NCBI RefSeq assembly: GCF_000719265.1
Contig: NZ_JOFL01000014.1
Location: 62,001 to 126,000 of the forward strand
Reading direction: 5' to 3'
DNA length: 64,000 bases
Source of the DNA: Streptomyces roseoverticillatus
Lineage (GTDB): Bacteria > Actinomycetota > Actinomycetes > Streptomycetales > Streptomycetaceae
Below, in pieces: positions 33,850 through 42,834 of the stretch (position 1 is the first letter of the stretch; each line of letters begins with the position of its first letter). The notes under the pieces were generated by a model, which was not told where the DNA came from, did no database searches, and saw only the letters and a list, made by a program, of their open reading frames with translations. The position numbers were made by a program, and so were the translations under genes.

Positions 33850-34190
33850 CGGAGAATCGCACAGCGGTCTCTGGAGTTGGCCAAGGAGGAGTGTCCGGAC
33901 GCGGGCTCGGTGTTCACTCTGGTTGGCTAGTGAACAGGAGGGGGCTCTGCTGCCGGAATGGTCGGTGCCGAGGCGCCGTAGGTGCGCCACTCTCAAGTTG
34001 GGGCGGAGGCATCCCCGCCCAAGGCCCGGACCTGCCGGGGGGTGATGCCGCTCCCTTTCATCCGGAGACGTTCCTGTCCGGCTCGGTGAGGGTGGAGGCA
34101 TGAGTACTCCGGAGCCCCAGTAGCCGCCGTCGGCGATGACGATCACATTGCCGCAGATGTCCTAAGTCCAGGCTCAGCAAAGGCGGCCCG
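33850..34190 (-). pseudogene. Remnant of the C-terminal third of an IS5-type transposase
   Basis: At ~34155 on the minus strand, NVIVIADGGYWGSGVLMP matches the second catalytic Asp block of IS5-group transposases (VIADGGYxGTG). Downstream frames have degenerate residues such as HRARVRTLL, where EHxxARVEH is expected. There is no start and no continuous frame. It is the part missing from the remnant at 24633-25261 and is in the opposite orientation. The rest of 33094-34240 (other than 33288-33675) shows no gene I can support. Confidence 0.5.
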
Positions 34191-34240
34191 GCAGGATGCG
34201 AGGCCAGGAGGAAGACTGAGAAGTCAGTATCGACATACGA

Positions 34241-34277
34241 CCGGGGCCCACCGAGCATGGTGCTCGGTGGGCCCCGG
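34241..34277 (-). terminator. Perfect 17-bp hairpin after ahpD
   Basis: CCGGGGCCCACCGAGCA pairs with TGCTCGGTGGGCCCCGG around TGG, 24 bases after the ahpD stop. It marks the return to core chromosome at the island's right edge. Confidence 0.8.
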
Positions 34278-34300
34278 GACGCGACTCAATGGCCGATCAG

Positions 34301-34834
34301 TTACTGCGCCAGGACCTGCTCGGCGTCCAGGGTGGCGCCGGCGGCCTGCAGGACCGCGGCGATCTTGAACGCCTCCTGGATCGTCTCGCGCGAGACGCCC
34401 GCCTTGCGGAGGACCTGCTCGTGCGAGTCGAGGCACAGGCCGCAGCCGTTGATGGCCGAGACGGCCAGCGACCACAGCTCGAAGTCGACCTTGTCCACGC
34501 CCGGGTTGCCGATGACGTTCATCCGCAGGCCCGCGCGCAGGTTGCCGTACTCCGGGTCCGACAGCAGGTGCCGGGTGCGGTAGTAGACGTTGTTCATCGC
34601 CATGATCGCGGCGGCGGCCTTGGCGGCCGTGTACGCCTCGGGCGACAGGTTGGCCTTGGCGACCGGCTCCAGCTCGCGCAGCACGATCGGCGAGCGGGTC
34701 GCGATCGCGCAGGAGAGGACGGTGCCCCACAGCTGCTGCTGCGGCAGGTCGGAGTTACCGATGACCGAGCCGAGGTTCAGCTTCAGGTCCTTGGCGTAGT
34801 CCGGTATGGCGGACTTCAGTTCATCGAGCGCCAT
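34301..34834 (-). CDS. ahpD: Alkyl hydroperoxide reductase AhpD
   Basis: 177 residues, normal length. The active-site CxxC with downstream His is present: [20 protein letters not shown]. The N-terminal half carries the family sequence [19 protein letters not shown] and [13 protein letters not shown]. AhpD recycles AhpC in actinobacteria through a lipoylated carrier. It is the second gene after ahpC, 11 bases downstream, so the two form an operon, divergent from oxyR. Confidence 0.95.
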   Translation of the reverse strand: MALDELKSAIPDYAKDLKLNLGSVIGNSDLPQQQLWGTVLSCAIATRSPIVLRELEPVAKANLSPEAYTAAKAAAAIMAMNNVYYRTRHLLSDPEYGNLRAGLRMNVIGNPGVDKVDFELWSLAVSAINGCGLCLDSHEQVLRKAGVSRETIQEAFKIAAVLQAAGATLDAEQVLAQ

Positions 34835-34845
34835 GGGAGATCAGC

Positions 34846-35400
34846 TCACTCGCCCGCGAGGAGCTTGACGGCGTCGAGGGTCTCCTCGCCCTTCGACCAG
34901 TTGCAGGGGCACAGCTCGTCCGTCTGCAGGGCGTCGAGGACCCGGAGGACCTCCTTGGGGTTACGGCCGACGGAGCCGGCGGTCACCATGACGAACTGGA
35001 TCTCGTTGTTCGGGTCCACGATGAAGACGGCGCGCTGGGCGTAGCCGTCCTCGCCCTCGACGCCGCAGGCCTGCATGAGCTCGTGCTTGGCGTCGGCCAG
35101 CATCGGGAAGGGCAGGTCGCGGAGGTCCTTGTGGTCCTTGCGCCAGGCGTGGTGGACGAACTCGGAGTCGCCGGAGACGCCGAGGATCTGGGCGTCACGG
35201 TCGGCGAACTCGTCGTTCAGCTGGCCGAACGCGGCGATCTCGGTCGGGCAGACGAAGGTGAAGTCCTTGGGCCAGAAGAAGACGACCTTCCACTTGCCCT
35301 CGTGGGTCTTGTTGTCGATCTGCGCGAAAGCCTTGTCCGCGTCGAGGTCCACACAAGCGGTCAGGTCGAACTCGGGGAACTTGTCACCAACAGTGAGCAC
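34846..35400 (-). CDS. ahpC: Alkyl hydroperoxide reductase AhpC (peroxiredoxin)
   Basis: 184 residues from the GTG at 35400, preceded by AAGGAGAG. The peroxidatic Cys is in FWPKDFTFVCPTEIAAFGQL and the resolving Cys is in DALQTDELCPCNW. A third Cys (ELMQACGVEGEDGYAQRAVF) lies between. It reduces peroxides in the cytosol. An upstream in-frame extension to 35484 is not used, because the ribosome site and the usual MLTVGDKFPEF beginning support 35400. Confidence 0.95.
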   Translation of the reverse strand: MLTVGDKFPEFDLTACVDLDADKAFAQIDNKTHEGKWKVVFFWPKDFTFVCPTEIAAFGQLNDEFADRDAQILGVSGDSEFVHHAWRKDHKDLRDLPFPMLADAKHELMQACGVEGEDGYAQRAVFIVDPNNEIQFVMVTAGSVGRNPKEVLRVLDALQTDELCPCNWSKGEETLDAVKLLAGE

Positions 35401-35535
35401 GCGCTCTCCTTGCAGCGAGCAGGAAGCTCCGTGACAGGAGTTTCCTTCGGGGTTGGACATGAGCAACCCTGCCACAGGAGCCATTGATAACGGAAATAGC
35501 TAGACTGGGCGATGTTGATCGGAGGTGCTTATCAA
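35401..35535. promoter_or_regulatory. Divergent ahpC-oxyR control region
   Basis: 135 bases between divergent starts. TTGATAACGGAAATAGC (35484-35500) and GTTGATCGGAGGTGCTTATC (35514-35533) contain the GATAA/TTATC half-site pattern seen around OxyR-controlled promoters. OxyR binding here is expected from the family arrangement; the exact site is inferred. The ribosome site of oxyR (GGAGGT) overlaps the right part. Confidence 0.6.
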
Positions 35536-36516
35536 ATGTCATCCGCACCGGCAGCCGTAGCTGCCACGAGCCCGGGGAGCGGGCGTCCTCGCCAGCCCAG
35601 CATCGCCCAGCTCCGGGCCTTCGTCGCCGTAGCCGAGCACCTGCACTTCCGCGACGCCGCCACGGCCCTCGGCATGAGCCAGCCCGCGCTCTCCGGGGCC
35701 GTCTCCGCCTTGGAGGAGGTCCTCGACGTCCAGCTCGTCGAGCGTACGACGAGGAAAGTGCTGCTCAGTCCCGCGGGCGAGCGGCTCGCCGTCCGCGCCC
35801 GCACCGTTCTCGACGCCGTCGCCTCGCTCATGGAGGAGGCCGACGCGGCCCGCGCGCCCTTCACCGGCGTCCTGCGCCTCGGGGTGATCCCGACCGTCGC
35901 GCCGTACCTCCTGCCGGCCGTCCTGCGCCTGGTCCACGACGCCTACCCGGACCTCGACCTGCAGGTCCACGAGGAGCAGACGTCCTCGCTGCTCGACGGG
36001 CTCACCCAGGGCCGGCTCGACCTGCTGCTGCTCGCCGTGCCGCTCGGCGTGCCCGGCGTCACCGAACTGCCCCTCTTCGACGAGGACTTCGTGCTCGTCA
36101 TGCCCCGCGACCACTGGCTGGCCGGCCGGGGCGACATCCCGCGCGAGGCGCTGCGCGAGCTCGACCTGCTCCTCCTCGACGAGGGCCACTGCCTGCGCGA
36201 CCAGGCCCTCGACATCTGCCGCGAAGTCGGCCGCACGTCCGGCGCGCTGGGTACGACCAGCGCGGCCGGGCTGTCCACGCTCGTCCAACTGGTGGGCGGC
36301 GGCATGGGCGTTACCCTGCTGCCGCGCACGGCCCTGCGCGTCGAAACCGAGCGCAACGCCCAGCTCGCCACCGGCTCGTTCGCGGATCCGGTGCCCTCGC
36401 GCAGGATCGCCCTGGCGATGCGGACGGGCGCCGCGCGGCAGGAGGAGTTCGGGCAGTTCGCCGAGGCGCTCCGCAAGGAGTTGCGGAAGCTGCCGGTGCG
36501 CGTCGCGGCGCAGTGA
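35536..36516 (+). CDS. oxyR: OxyR, LysR-type peroxide sensor
   Basis: 326 residues. The N-terminal winged helix-turn-helix is SIAQLRAFVAVAEHLHFRDA with ALGMSQPALSGAVSALEE. The two redox Cys expected of OxyR are in DEGHCLRDQALDICREVGR. GMGVTLLPRTALRVE lies in the effector domain. It activates ahpCD on peroxide oxidation. The ATG at 35536 follows GGAGGT at good spacing; an upstream start at 35512 would lie before the ribosome site. A bidirectional terminator separates it from the convergent ABC genes. Confidence 0.95.
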   Translation: MSSAPAAVAATSPGSGRPRQPSIAQLRAFVAVAEHLHFRDAATALGMSQPALSGAVSALEEVLDVQLVERTTRKVLLSPAGERLAVRARTVLDAVASLMEEADAARAPFTGVLRLGVIPTVAPYLLPAVLRLVHDAYPDLDLQVHEEQTSSLLDGLTQGRLDLLLLAVPLGVPGVTELPLFDEDFVLVMPRDHWLAGRGDIPREALRELDLLLLDEGHCLRDQALDICREVGRTSGALGTTSAAGLSTLVQLVGGGMGVTLLPRTALRVETERNAQLATGSFADPVPSRRIALAMRTGAARQEEFGQFAEALRKELRKLPVRVAAQ

Positions 36517-36520
36517 ACGG

Positions 36521-36563
36521 GCAGCCCCCGGAGCCCGGTTGAGGGCCGGGCTCCGGGGGCTGC
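36521..36563. terminator. Bidirectional terminator between oxyR and the ABC permease gene
   Basis: GCAGCCCCCGGAGCCCGG pairs with CCGGGCTCCGGGGGCTGC around a short loop, filling the gap between convergent genes. Confidence 0.8.
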
Positions 36564-36571
36564 GCGGGGGG

Positions 36572-38995
36572 CTATTCCGTCCGCAGGCCCTCCGGCCGCG
36601 TCAGCCGCCACAGCGCGGGCAGGCACGCCACGGTGACCAGGACGATCATCCCCGCGCCCGCGCAGATCAGGGGGACGAACGCGAACCAGTCCCGTACCCG
36701 CTCGTCGATCAGGGCGAGCAGCAGCCGCCCCAGGCCGAGGCCGGACCCGACGGCCAGCGCCATGCCCAGCGCCACGGGGACCGCGGTCTGCCACAGCACC
36801 GACCAGCCGATCGTCGCGCGGCTGGTGCCGCAGGCAACCAGGACGGACAACGCGCGCCTGCGCTCGCGCAGTTGCTCCAGCGTGCCGACGAGCATGCTCA
36901 GCGCGATCAGCGCGAGCACGCAGACCGCGCCGATCGTCAGCCCCTCCTCGACGGCCGCGAGGTGGTTCTCCTTCACCACGCCGCCCAGGCGCCACACCCG
37001 CATGCCCGGGTCGACGGCGGCGGCGGTGTTGCGGAACCGTTCGACGGAGTCGTCGCGGTCACCGGGGTCGACCCGGGCCAGCACGGTCGTCCTGGCGTCC
37101 GGGATCGCCCGGGCGTCGATGGCGGAGGGGGTGGCCAGCACGCCGTACTGGTGGTCGCCGGTGGGCCCGGGAAGGGTCTCCACGACCCGCGCCGACGCCG
37201 GAACGGTCCACCGGTAGGCGGGTGTTCCCCGCTCCTTCGCCCGCTCGAAGCCGTCCATCTCCAGCGCGGTGCCCGGCGGGAAGCGGCCGGCGGTGTTGAC
37301 CTCACCGTCCTTCTCCGTGGCCACGAAGACGTCGCCCTCGCGGCACGAGTCGATCCTGGCCAGCGTGCGCAGGACGGAGCAGTCGGCGACGTGCACCGTG
37401 GTGACGTCGTGTTCCTTGCCCGGGACGGTCGCGTACTGCTCCACGAACGCGACGGCGTCCTGCACGCCGGGCGTGGCCCGGAACGCCTTCGTGTACGCGA
37501 CGATCTCCTCGGGCGTGCCGGGTCGGTACGAGGCCTTCACGTGGGACCAGCTCGCGACGCTCCCGCCGGGCCTGTCGTGGCCGCTCTGCATGCCGGAGAG
37601 CACCATCTGGACGGCGATCGCCCCGGCCACGGCGACGGTGATGCCGCTGACCGCCCGCGCGGCCGTGCCGCTGCCGGCCTGCAGCCGCCGCGTCGCCAGC
37701 TGCCAGGGCAGCGGCCCGCCCCGGAACCGGGCGACGCACGCCTCGACCAGCCACGGCAGGACCGCGGCGACGCCGATCAGCAGCAGCGCCGCGCCCGTGG
37801 CGACCATGGCCGTCTCCACCGGCCCGTAGAAGGGGCTCCGGGCGACCGCCACCGTGCTCGGGACCAGCAGTGCCAGGCCCACGGCGGGGATCAGCAGCCG
37901 CCACCACAGCCTGCGCCGCCGGGTGGGCGCGCCGCGGACGACCCCGAGCGGCTCGATGGCGACGCGGCGCAGCGCGGACAGGGTCACCACGACGGTCAGT
38001 ACGGGCACGGCGACGGCGATCAGCGCGGCCAGCGCGGGGCTCGGGGTGACGTCCGAGGGGAAGAGGGTGACGTCGCGGACCGTGACGTGCGTGGCGAATC
38101 CGCGGGTGAAGAGGAAGATCCCGGCACCGGCGAGCAGGCCGAGCAGCGCGCCGCACAGGGCCTCGCCGGCCGCGATTCGCCGGGCCGTGGCGCCGTCCGC
38201 GCCCACCAGCCGCAGGGCCGCCAGCCGCCGGTCGCGGCCCTCGCCGCCGAACCGGACGGCGGCCGAGATGAAGACGCCGACCGGCAGCAGCAGGATCACG
38301 CACGCGAGGGCGATCAGGACGACCAGCTCGCCGTCCGTGGGCAGGCCGGGCGCGTCGTCGCCGAAGTGGTCGATGCGCACGGCGCCGTCGCCCGGTGCTA
38401 GCCGGCCGTCGCCCGCGTAGAAGAAGAGCTCGCTGGGGCCGACGAGGCCCGCGGGCGCGATGGTGCCCACGGTCCGGTAGGGGAGCCGCTCGCGCAGCAG
38501 CTTCCCGGCGTCGGTGTCCAGGAGCCTGCCGAGGGCGGGGGAGACGACCATCTCGCCCGGCCGGGGCAGGTCCGTCACGCCGGGCGGCACCGGGGCGTCG
38601 GCCCCTTCGGGGCGCAGCAGCGCGCCGCCGACCTTCTTGTCGCGGAAGTCGGTGCCCGCGTCGCGGTACACCAAGGTGCCGCTGCTCTTGCGCGGCTCGT
38701 GGCCCGGCTGCTCGAACTCCAGCGGTGTGTCCACTTGGCGGGCCGCCGTGCGCCGGTCGCGCTCGTCCAGCAGGTGCGGCACGGACGCCGCGACCGCCAG
38801 GACGGCCACGCCGAGGCCGACGGCCAGCGCGGTGAGCACCGCGCGCAGCAGCCCCTCGCGGCCGCCGGCGACCGTGAAGCGCGCGCCCATGCGCAGGTCG
38901 CGGAACCAGGCGGCGGCGCCTGCGGGCCCGGTGGGCCGGTCGGCGGGCCCGCGGCCGGGGCGCGGAGTGCCGTGCTCGTCGTTCCGTGCGGTCAC
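36572..38995 (-). CDS. ABC transporter permease, FtsX/MacB-type
   Basis: 807 residues with two FtsX-like units. The first helix near 45-70 (RAVLTALAVGLGVAVLAVAA) is followed by an exterior loop, a group of three helices (~285-430), a second long exterior domain (~530-680) and a last three-helix group (~690-800: IGAVCVLALIALSMLVGTLE, AGMIVLVTVACLPALWRLTR). The design is that of lipoprotein/peptide-type exporters or extracytoplasmic signalling permeases. Its start overlaps the end of the ATPase gene by four bases. With the ATPase and PadR repressor it forms one operon. Confidence 0.9.
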   Translation of the reverse strand: MTARNDEHGTPRPGRGPADRPTGPAGAAAWFRDLRMGARFTVAGGREGLLRAVLTALAVGLGVAVLAVAASVPHLLDERDRRTAARQVDTPLEFEQPGHEPRKSSGTLVYRDAGTDFRDKKVGGALLRPEGADAPVPPGVTDLPRPGEMVVSPALGRLLDTDAGKLLRERLPYRTVGTIAPAGLVGPSELFFYAGDGRLAPGDGAVRIDHFGDDAPGLPTDGELVVLIALACVILLLPVGVFISAAVRFGGEGRDRRLAALRLVGADGATARRIAAGEALCGALLGLLAGAGIFLFTRGFATHVTVRDVTLFPSDVTPSPALAALIAVAVPVLTVVVTLSALRRVAIEPLGVVRGAPTRRRRLWWRLLIPAVGLALLVPSTVAVARSPFYGPVETAMVATGAALLLIGVAAVLPWLVEACVARFRGGPLPWQLATRRLQAGSGTAARAVSGITVAVAGAIAVQMVLSGMQSGHDRPGGSVASWSHVKASYRPGTPEEIVAYTKAFRATPGVQDAVAFVEQYATVPGKEHDVTTVHVADCSVLRTLARIDSCREGDVFVATEKDGEVNTAGRFPPGTALEMDGFERAKERGTPAYRWTVPASARVVETLPGPTGDHQYGVLATPSAIDARAIPDARTTVLARVDPGDRDDSVERFRNTAAAVDPGMRVWRLGGVVKENHLAAVEEGLTIGAVCVLALIALSMLVGTLEQLRERRRALSVLVACGTSRATIGWSVLWQTAVPVALGMALAVGSGLGLGRLLLALIDERVRDWFAFVPLICAGAGMIVLVTVACLPALWRLTRPEGLRTE

Positions 38996-39699
38996 GACAG
39001 CCCCACCCCCGCCATGTCGCGCGCCCGCCCGTCCCGTACGACGACCTCGCGGTCCGAGTACGCGGCGACGCGCGCTTCGTGGGTGACCAGGACGACCGCG
39101 GCGCGGGTGTCGCGCGCGGCCTCGGTCAGCAGCCGCATGACGCGCTCGCCGTTGAGGGAGTCCAGGGCGCCGGTCGGCTCGTCCGCGAAGATCACGCGCG
39201 GGGTGGTCACCAGGGCGCGGGCCACGGCGACGCGCTGGCTCTGGCCGCCGGATATCTCGCCGGGCCGCTTGCCGCGGGCGTCGGCGACCTCCAGCTGCTC
39301 CAGCCGGTGCAGGGCCTGCAGCTCGGCCTCCCTGCGCTTGACGCCGTTCAGCCGGAGCGGCAGCGCCACGTTCTCCAGGCAGGTCAGCTCCGGCACGAGC
39401 TGGCCGAACTGGAAGACGAAGCCGAACTCGGTGCGCCGCAGGGCGCTGCGCTCGGCGTCCGGAAGGGCCGACAGGTCGCGCGCGCCGTAGCGGACCGTGC
39501 CGGCGTCGGGGCGGACGATTCCGGCCAGGCAGTGCAGCAGGGTCGACTTGCCGGAGCCCGACGGGCCCATGACGGCGACGACTTCGCCCGGGTGGACGGA
39601 GAAGTCCGCGCCGGCCAGTGCGGTCGTGGGGCCGTACGCCTTGTGCAGCCCGGCCGCGGCGAGCAAGGAGCCGGACGGGGCTGCGGGGGAGCGGGTCAC
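38992..39699 (-). CDS. ABC transporter ATP-binding protein (MacB/LolD-type)
   Basis: 235 residues. Walker A VMGPSGSGKSTLLHCLAGI, Q-loop FVFQFGQLVPELT, signature EISGGQSQRVAVARALV, Walker B VIFADEPTGALDSLNGERV and switch His VTHEARVAAY are all present. The GTG at 39699 overlaps the padR stop (GTGA), so translation is coupled. It energises the FtsX-type permease encoded next. Confidence 0.95.
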   Translation of the reverse strand: MTRSPAAPSGSLLAAAGLHKAYGPTTALAGADFSVHPGEVVAVMGPSGSGKSTLLHCLAGIVRPDAGTVRYGARDLSALPDAERSALRRTEFGFVFQFGQLVPELTCLENVALPLRLNGVKRREAELQALHRLEQLEVADARGKRPGEISGGQSQRVAVARALVTTPRVIFADEPTGALDSLNGERVMRLLTEAARDTRAAVVLVTHEARVAAYSDREVVVRDGRARDMAGVGLS

Positions 39700-40220
39700 G
39701 GCCGCACCGCCTCGGCCAGCTGATCGAGGCGGGCAGCGGTGATTTCCAGCCACCGCAGGTCGGCCTCCAGATGGAAGAGGGCGTGGTCGCAGATCAGCTG
39801 GTCCGCGAGGTCGCCGCTCACCTTGCGCCGGGTGAGCTCGCGCATCAGCCGCAGGTGCTCGGTGCGCTGGGCGTCCAGCAGGGAGTCCGCGTCACGCCCG
39901 GTCAGCAGGGCCACGACGACCTTCGTGTAGAGGACGGACTGCAGGTACGGCTCGGGCTTCTCGGGCTCGGCGAGCCAGCGCCCCACGTCCGTGATGCCGG
40001 CGTCGGTGATGGCGTAGCGCTTGCGTTCGGGACCGTCGCCGTGCTCGATCCCGTCGACCTCCACGAGGCCGTTCTTCAGGAGGCGCGACATGGTCGCGTA
40101 CACCTGGCCGTAGTGGAGCGGCCGGTCGTGGCCGAAGCGGGCGTCGAAGGCGCGCTTGAGGTCGTAGCCGTGGCACGGGCCGGACTCCAGGAGCGCGAGC
40201 AGAGTGTGACCGATGGACAT
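39696..40220 (-). CDS. PadR-family repressor of the ABC operon
   Basis: 174 residues. The N-terminal winged helix has the PadR signature GHTLLALLESGPCHGYDLKR, HYGQVYATMSRLLKNGLVEV and GPERKRYAITDAG. The C-terminal helical dimer domain follows (EHLRLMRELTRRKVSGDLAD). The ATG at 40220 is used; upstream codons run through the operator palindrome. It is first in the operon and should repress it, as PadR-ABC pairs do. The inducer is unknown. Confidence 0.92.
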   Translation of the reverse strand: MSIGHTLLALLESGPCHGYDLKRAFDARFGHDRPLHYGQVYATMSRLLKNGLVEVDGIEHGDGPERKRYAITDAGITDVGRWLAEPEKPEPYLQSVLYTKVVVALLTGRDADSLLDAQRTEHLRLMRELTRRKVSGDLADQLICDHALFHLEADLRWLEITAARLDQLAEAVRP

Positions 40221-40228
40221 GCCGGGGA

Positions 40229-40273
40229 CTGTACACCGTGGGTATACATCGCGTGTATACCCATGATGTACAG
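40229..40273. promoter_or_regulatory. PadR operator: nested palindrome
   Basis: TGGGTATACA (40239-40248) and TGTATACCCA (40254-40263) are perfect inverted copies around TCGCG. They are nested inside CTGTACA (40229-40235) and TGTACAG (40267-40273). The site starts nine bases upstream of padR. The nested geometry suggests binding of two dimers or a very tight site. Confidence 0.85.
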
Positions 40274-40458
40274 ATGGCGTGATCTTGATAGAACCGGCGC
40301 CCTGTACGGTTTCCCGCACTGCGCCGCGCCCGGTTCCCGCCAGCCGGGGTGCTGTATGTCACGTGCCCCAAAGCCTTGATCAATGGGCGTTTGGTGACAG
40401 TTGCGGTGTTAGCTTCATGAGCTGGGTTGGGGGCGGAAAGACTGGAGCTACGGGAGAG

Positions 40459-42732
40459 ATGGGCCGAGCGGACGCGCGACGGGCGCAGAAGAGCACCCGC
40501 ACAGCAAAGGGCAAGAAGCCCAAGAAACCTGGGAAGAGCGGCATACGCCGCTTCTTCACGTGGAAGAAGCTGCTCGCCTACTTCGTGGCGCTCATCGCTC
40601 TCGGGGCGGGGGCCTGCGTGGCGCTCTACATGTACGTGGACGTCCCCAAGGGCAACAGTCAGGCCAAGCTGCAGAGCAACGTCTTCAAGGACGCCGACGG
40701 CAAGATCATTGCCCGTAGCGGCGACGTCAACCGCCAAGAGGTGGACCTCAACAAGATCCCGCTCGACGTCCAGCACGCCGTCGTCGCCGCCGAGAACAAG
40801 AACTTCTACACGGACCCCGGCGTCGACGTCTTCGGCACCGCCCGAGGCGTCCTCAACACCCTCATGGGCCGTGGCAAGCAGGGTGGTTCGACCATCACCC
40901 AGCAGTACGTGAAGAACTACTACCTGGATCAGCGCCAGACCGTCACCCGCAAGGTGAAGGAACTGGTCATCTCCCTCAAGGTGCAGAAGGAGAAGTCCAA
41001 GGACGAGATCCTCGCGGGCTACCTCAACACCAGCTTCTACGGCCGCGGCGCCTACGGCCTCCAGGCCGCCTCCCGCGCGTACTACAACAAGGACGTCGAC
41101 AAGCTCACCCTGGAGGAGGGCGCCTACCTCGCGGCGCTGCTCCAGGCCCCCAGCCAGTACGACTGGTCGGTGGCCACCCCGGCGGGCAAGGAGAACGCCA
41201 AGGCCCGCTGGAACTACGTCCTGGACAAGATGGTCGAGCAGAAGTGGCTCGACAAGGACAAGCGCGCCACGATGCAGTTCAAGGAGCCCGGCAAGCCGCC
41301 GGCCCCGAAGGGCCTCACCGGCCAGAACGGCTATCTGGTCGAGGCCGCCAAGGCCGAGATGCGCAAGAAGCTCGTCAAGGACGGCCGCCCCGAGAGCGAC
41401 CTCGACGCCGGCGGCTGGACGATCACCCTCAGCGTCGACAACAAGAAGCAGAAGGCCCTGGAGAAGGCCGTCAAGGACAAGCTCCTCGACGACCTCGACC
41501 CCAAGGCCCGCGCGGTCGACAAGAACGTCCAGGTCGGCGCAGCCTCCGTGGACCCGAAGACCGGCAAGGTCGTCGCCCTCTACGGCGGCACCGACGCCCT
41601 CCAGCACTGGACGAACAACGCCACCCGCGAGGACTACCAGGTCGCCTCGACCTTCAAGCCGCTGATCTTCGCGTCGGCGCTGGAGAACAAGTCCACCACC
41701 CAGAACAAGGTGCGCATCAACGCGGGCACCCTCTACGACTCCACCTCCGAGCGCCCGGTCACCGGCACCGAGGAGCACTTCGCCCCGGAGAACGAGGACG
41801 GCTACGCGCACGGCATGATCCCCGTGCAGAAGGCCATGAACGACTCGGTCAACTCCGTCTTCGCGCAGATGGCCATCGACGTCGGCCTGCCCGAGGTCAA
41901 GAAGACCGCCGTCGACATGGGCATGAACGGCAAGGTCAAGGACTTCGTGGAGAAGCCCGCCATGTCGCTCGGCTCCATGGGCAACAGCCCGCTGCACATG
42001 GCCGGCGTCTACGCGACCCTCGCCCACCACGGCAAGAAGGTCACGCCCTCGATCATCAAGTCGGCCTCGCAGAACGGCAAGGACCTGTCGCTCGACAACC
42101 CGATCGGCGGCGACGCGATCTCGCGCAACACCGCCGACGGCGTCACCACCGTCCTCAAGGGCGTGGTCGACGACGGTACGGCCTCCGTCGTGCAGAGCGT
42201 CGGCCGCCAGGTCGCGGGCAAGACCGGCACCTCCGACGACAACAAGTCCGCCTGGTTCACCGGCTACACCCCCGACCTGGTCACCGCCATCGGCCTGTTC
42301 GGCGAGGGCGAGGGCGGCAAGCAGGTCACCCTCAAGGGCACCGGCGGCAACGGCCGCGTCAACGGTGGTACGTACCCGGCGAAGATCTGGGCGGCCTACA
42401 CCGCGGACGCGCTCCAGGGCTCGGACGCCGAGGAGTTCGACCTCGACACGGACATGAGCACGACGGTCCCGGCGATCCCCGGCCCGCCCGCCTCGTCCAG
42501 CCCCTCCGCGCCCGCCTCGCACAGCCCGTCGCCGTCGCCCTCGCGGCCCTCGCAGTCGCCGTCGGCCTCGTCCTCGCGGACCCCGTCCCGCGGCCCGTCG
42601 TCGGCGCCCCCGTCCTCGCGGCCGCCGGTTCCGCCGGTCACCCCGAGCAGCAAGCCGCCGAGCCCGCCGGTCCCGCCGACCGGCGGCGGCGGACTGGAGC
42701 CCAACGGGAGCCGTGAGCCGATCCGGAACTGA
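40459..42732 (+). CDS. Class A penicillin-binding protein (bifunctional glycosyltransferase/transpeptidase)
   Basis: 757 residues from ATG 40459 (GGAG 11 bases upstream; ATG 40417 is the alternative). A basic cytoplasmic tail and one membrane helix (~33-58) lead to a GT51 domain with AAENKNFYTDPGVD (~110) and KQGGSTITQQYVKNYY (~140). The usual Glu-Asp pair of motif 1 reads Glu-Asn. The transpeptidase has SxxK in VASTFKPL (~398), SxN in NDSVNSVF (~464) and KTG in AGKTGTSDD (~588). The last ~90 residues are Ser/Pro-rich. It polymerises and cross-links peptidoglycan outside the membrane. Confidence 0.93.
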   Translation: MGRADARRAQKSTRTAKGKKPKKPGKSGIRRFFTWKKLLAYFVALIALGAGACVALYMYVDVPKGNSQAKLQSNVFKDADGKIIARSGDVNRQEVDLNKIPLDVQHAVVAAENKNFYTDPGVDVFGTARGVLNTLMGRGKQGGSTITQQYVKNYYLDQRQTVTRKVKELVISLKVQKEKSKDEILAGYLNTSFYGRGAYGLQAASRAYYNKDVDKLTLEEGAYLAALLQAPSQYDWSVATPAGKENAKARWNYVLDKMVEQKWLDKDKRATMQFKEPGKPPAPKGLTGQNGYLVEAAKAEMRKKLVKDGRPESDLDAGGWTITLSVDNKKQKALEKAVKDKLLDDLDPKARAVDKNVQVGAASVDPKTGKVVALYGGTDALQHWTNNATREDYQVASTFKPLIFASALENKSTTQNKVRINAGTLYDSTSERPVTGTEEHFAPENEDGYAHGMIPVQKAMNDSVNSVFAQMAIDVGLPEVKKTAVDMGMNGKVKDFVEKPAMSLGSMGNSPLHMAGVYATLAHHGKKVTPSIIKSASQNGKDLSLDNPIGGDAISRNTADGVTTVLKGVVDDGTASVVQSVGRQVAGKTGTSDDNKSAWFTGYTPDLVTAIGLFGEGEGGKQVTLKGTGGNGRVNGGTYPAKIWAAYTADALQGSDAEEFDLDTDMSTTVPAIPGPPASSSPSAPASHSPSPSPSRPSQSPSASSSRTPSRGPSSAPPSSRPPVPPVTPSSKPPSPPVPPTGGGGLEPNGSREPIRN

Positions 42733-42751
42733 GGTTCTGTCAGCCACCCGG

Positions 42752-42796
42752 CCCCGGCCGCTCACCCTCTGTGTAGGGTGAGCGGCCGGGGTTTCT
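42752..42796 (+). terminator. Intrinsic terminator after the PBP gene
   Basis: CCCCGGCCGCTCACCCT pairs perfectly (17 bp) with AGGGTGAGCGGCCGGGG and is followed by TTTCT. Confidence 0.9.
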
Positions 42797-42834
42797 GGTA
42801 CCTCGGTACCTGAGTTGTCCGGGGGGACTCGAGC

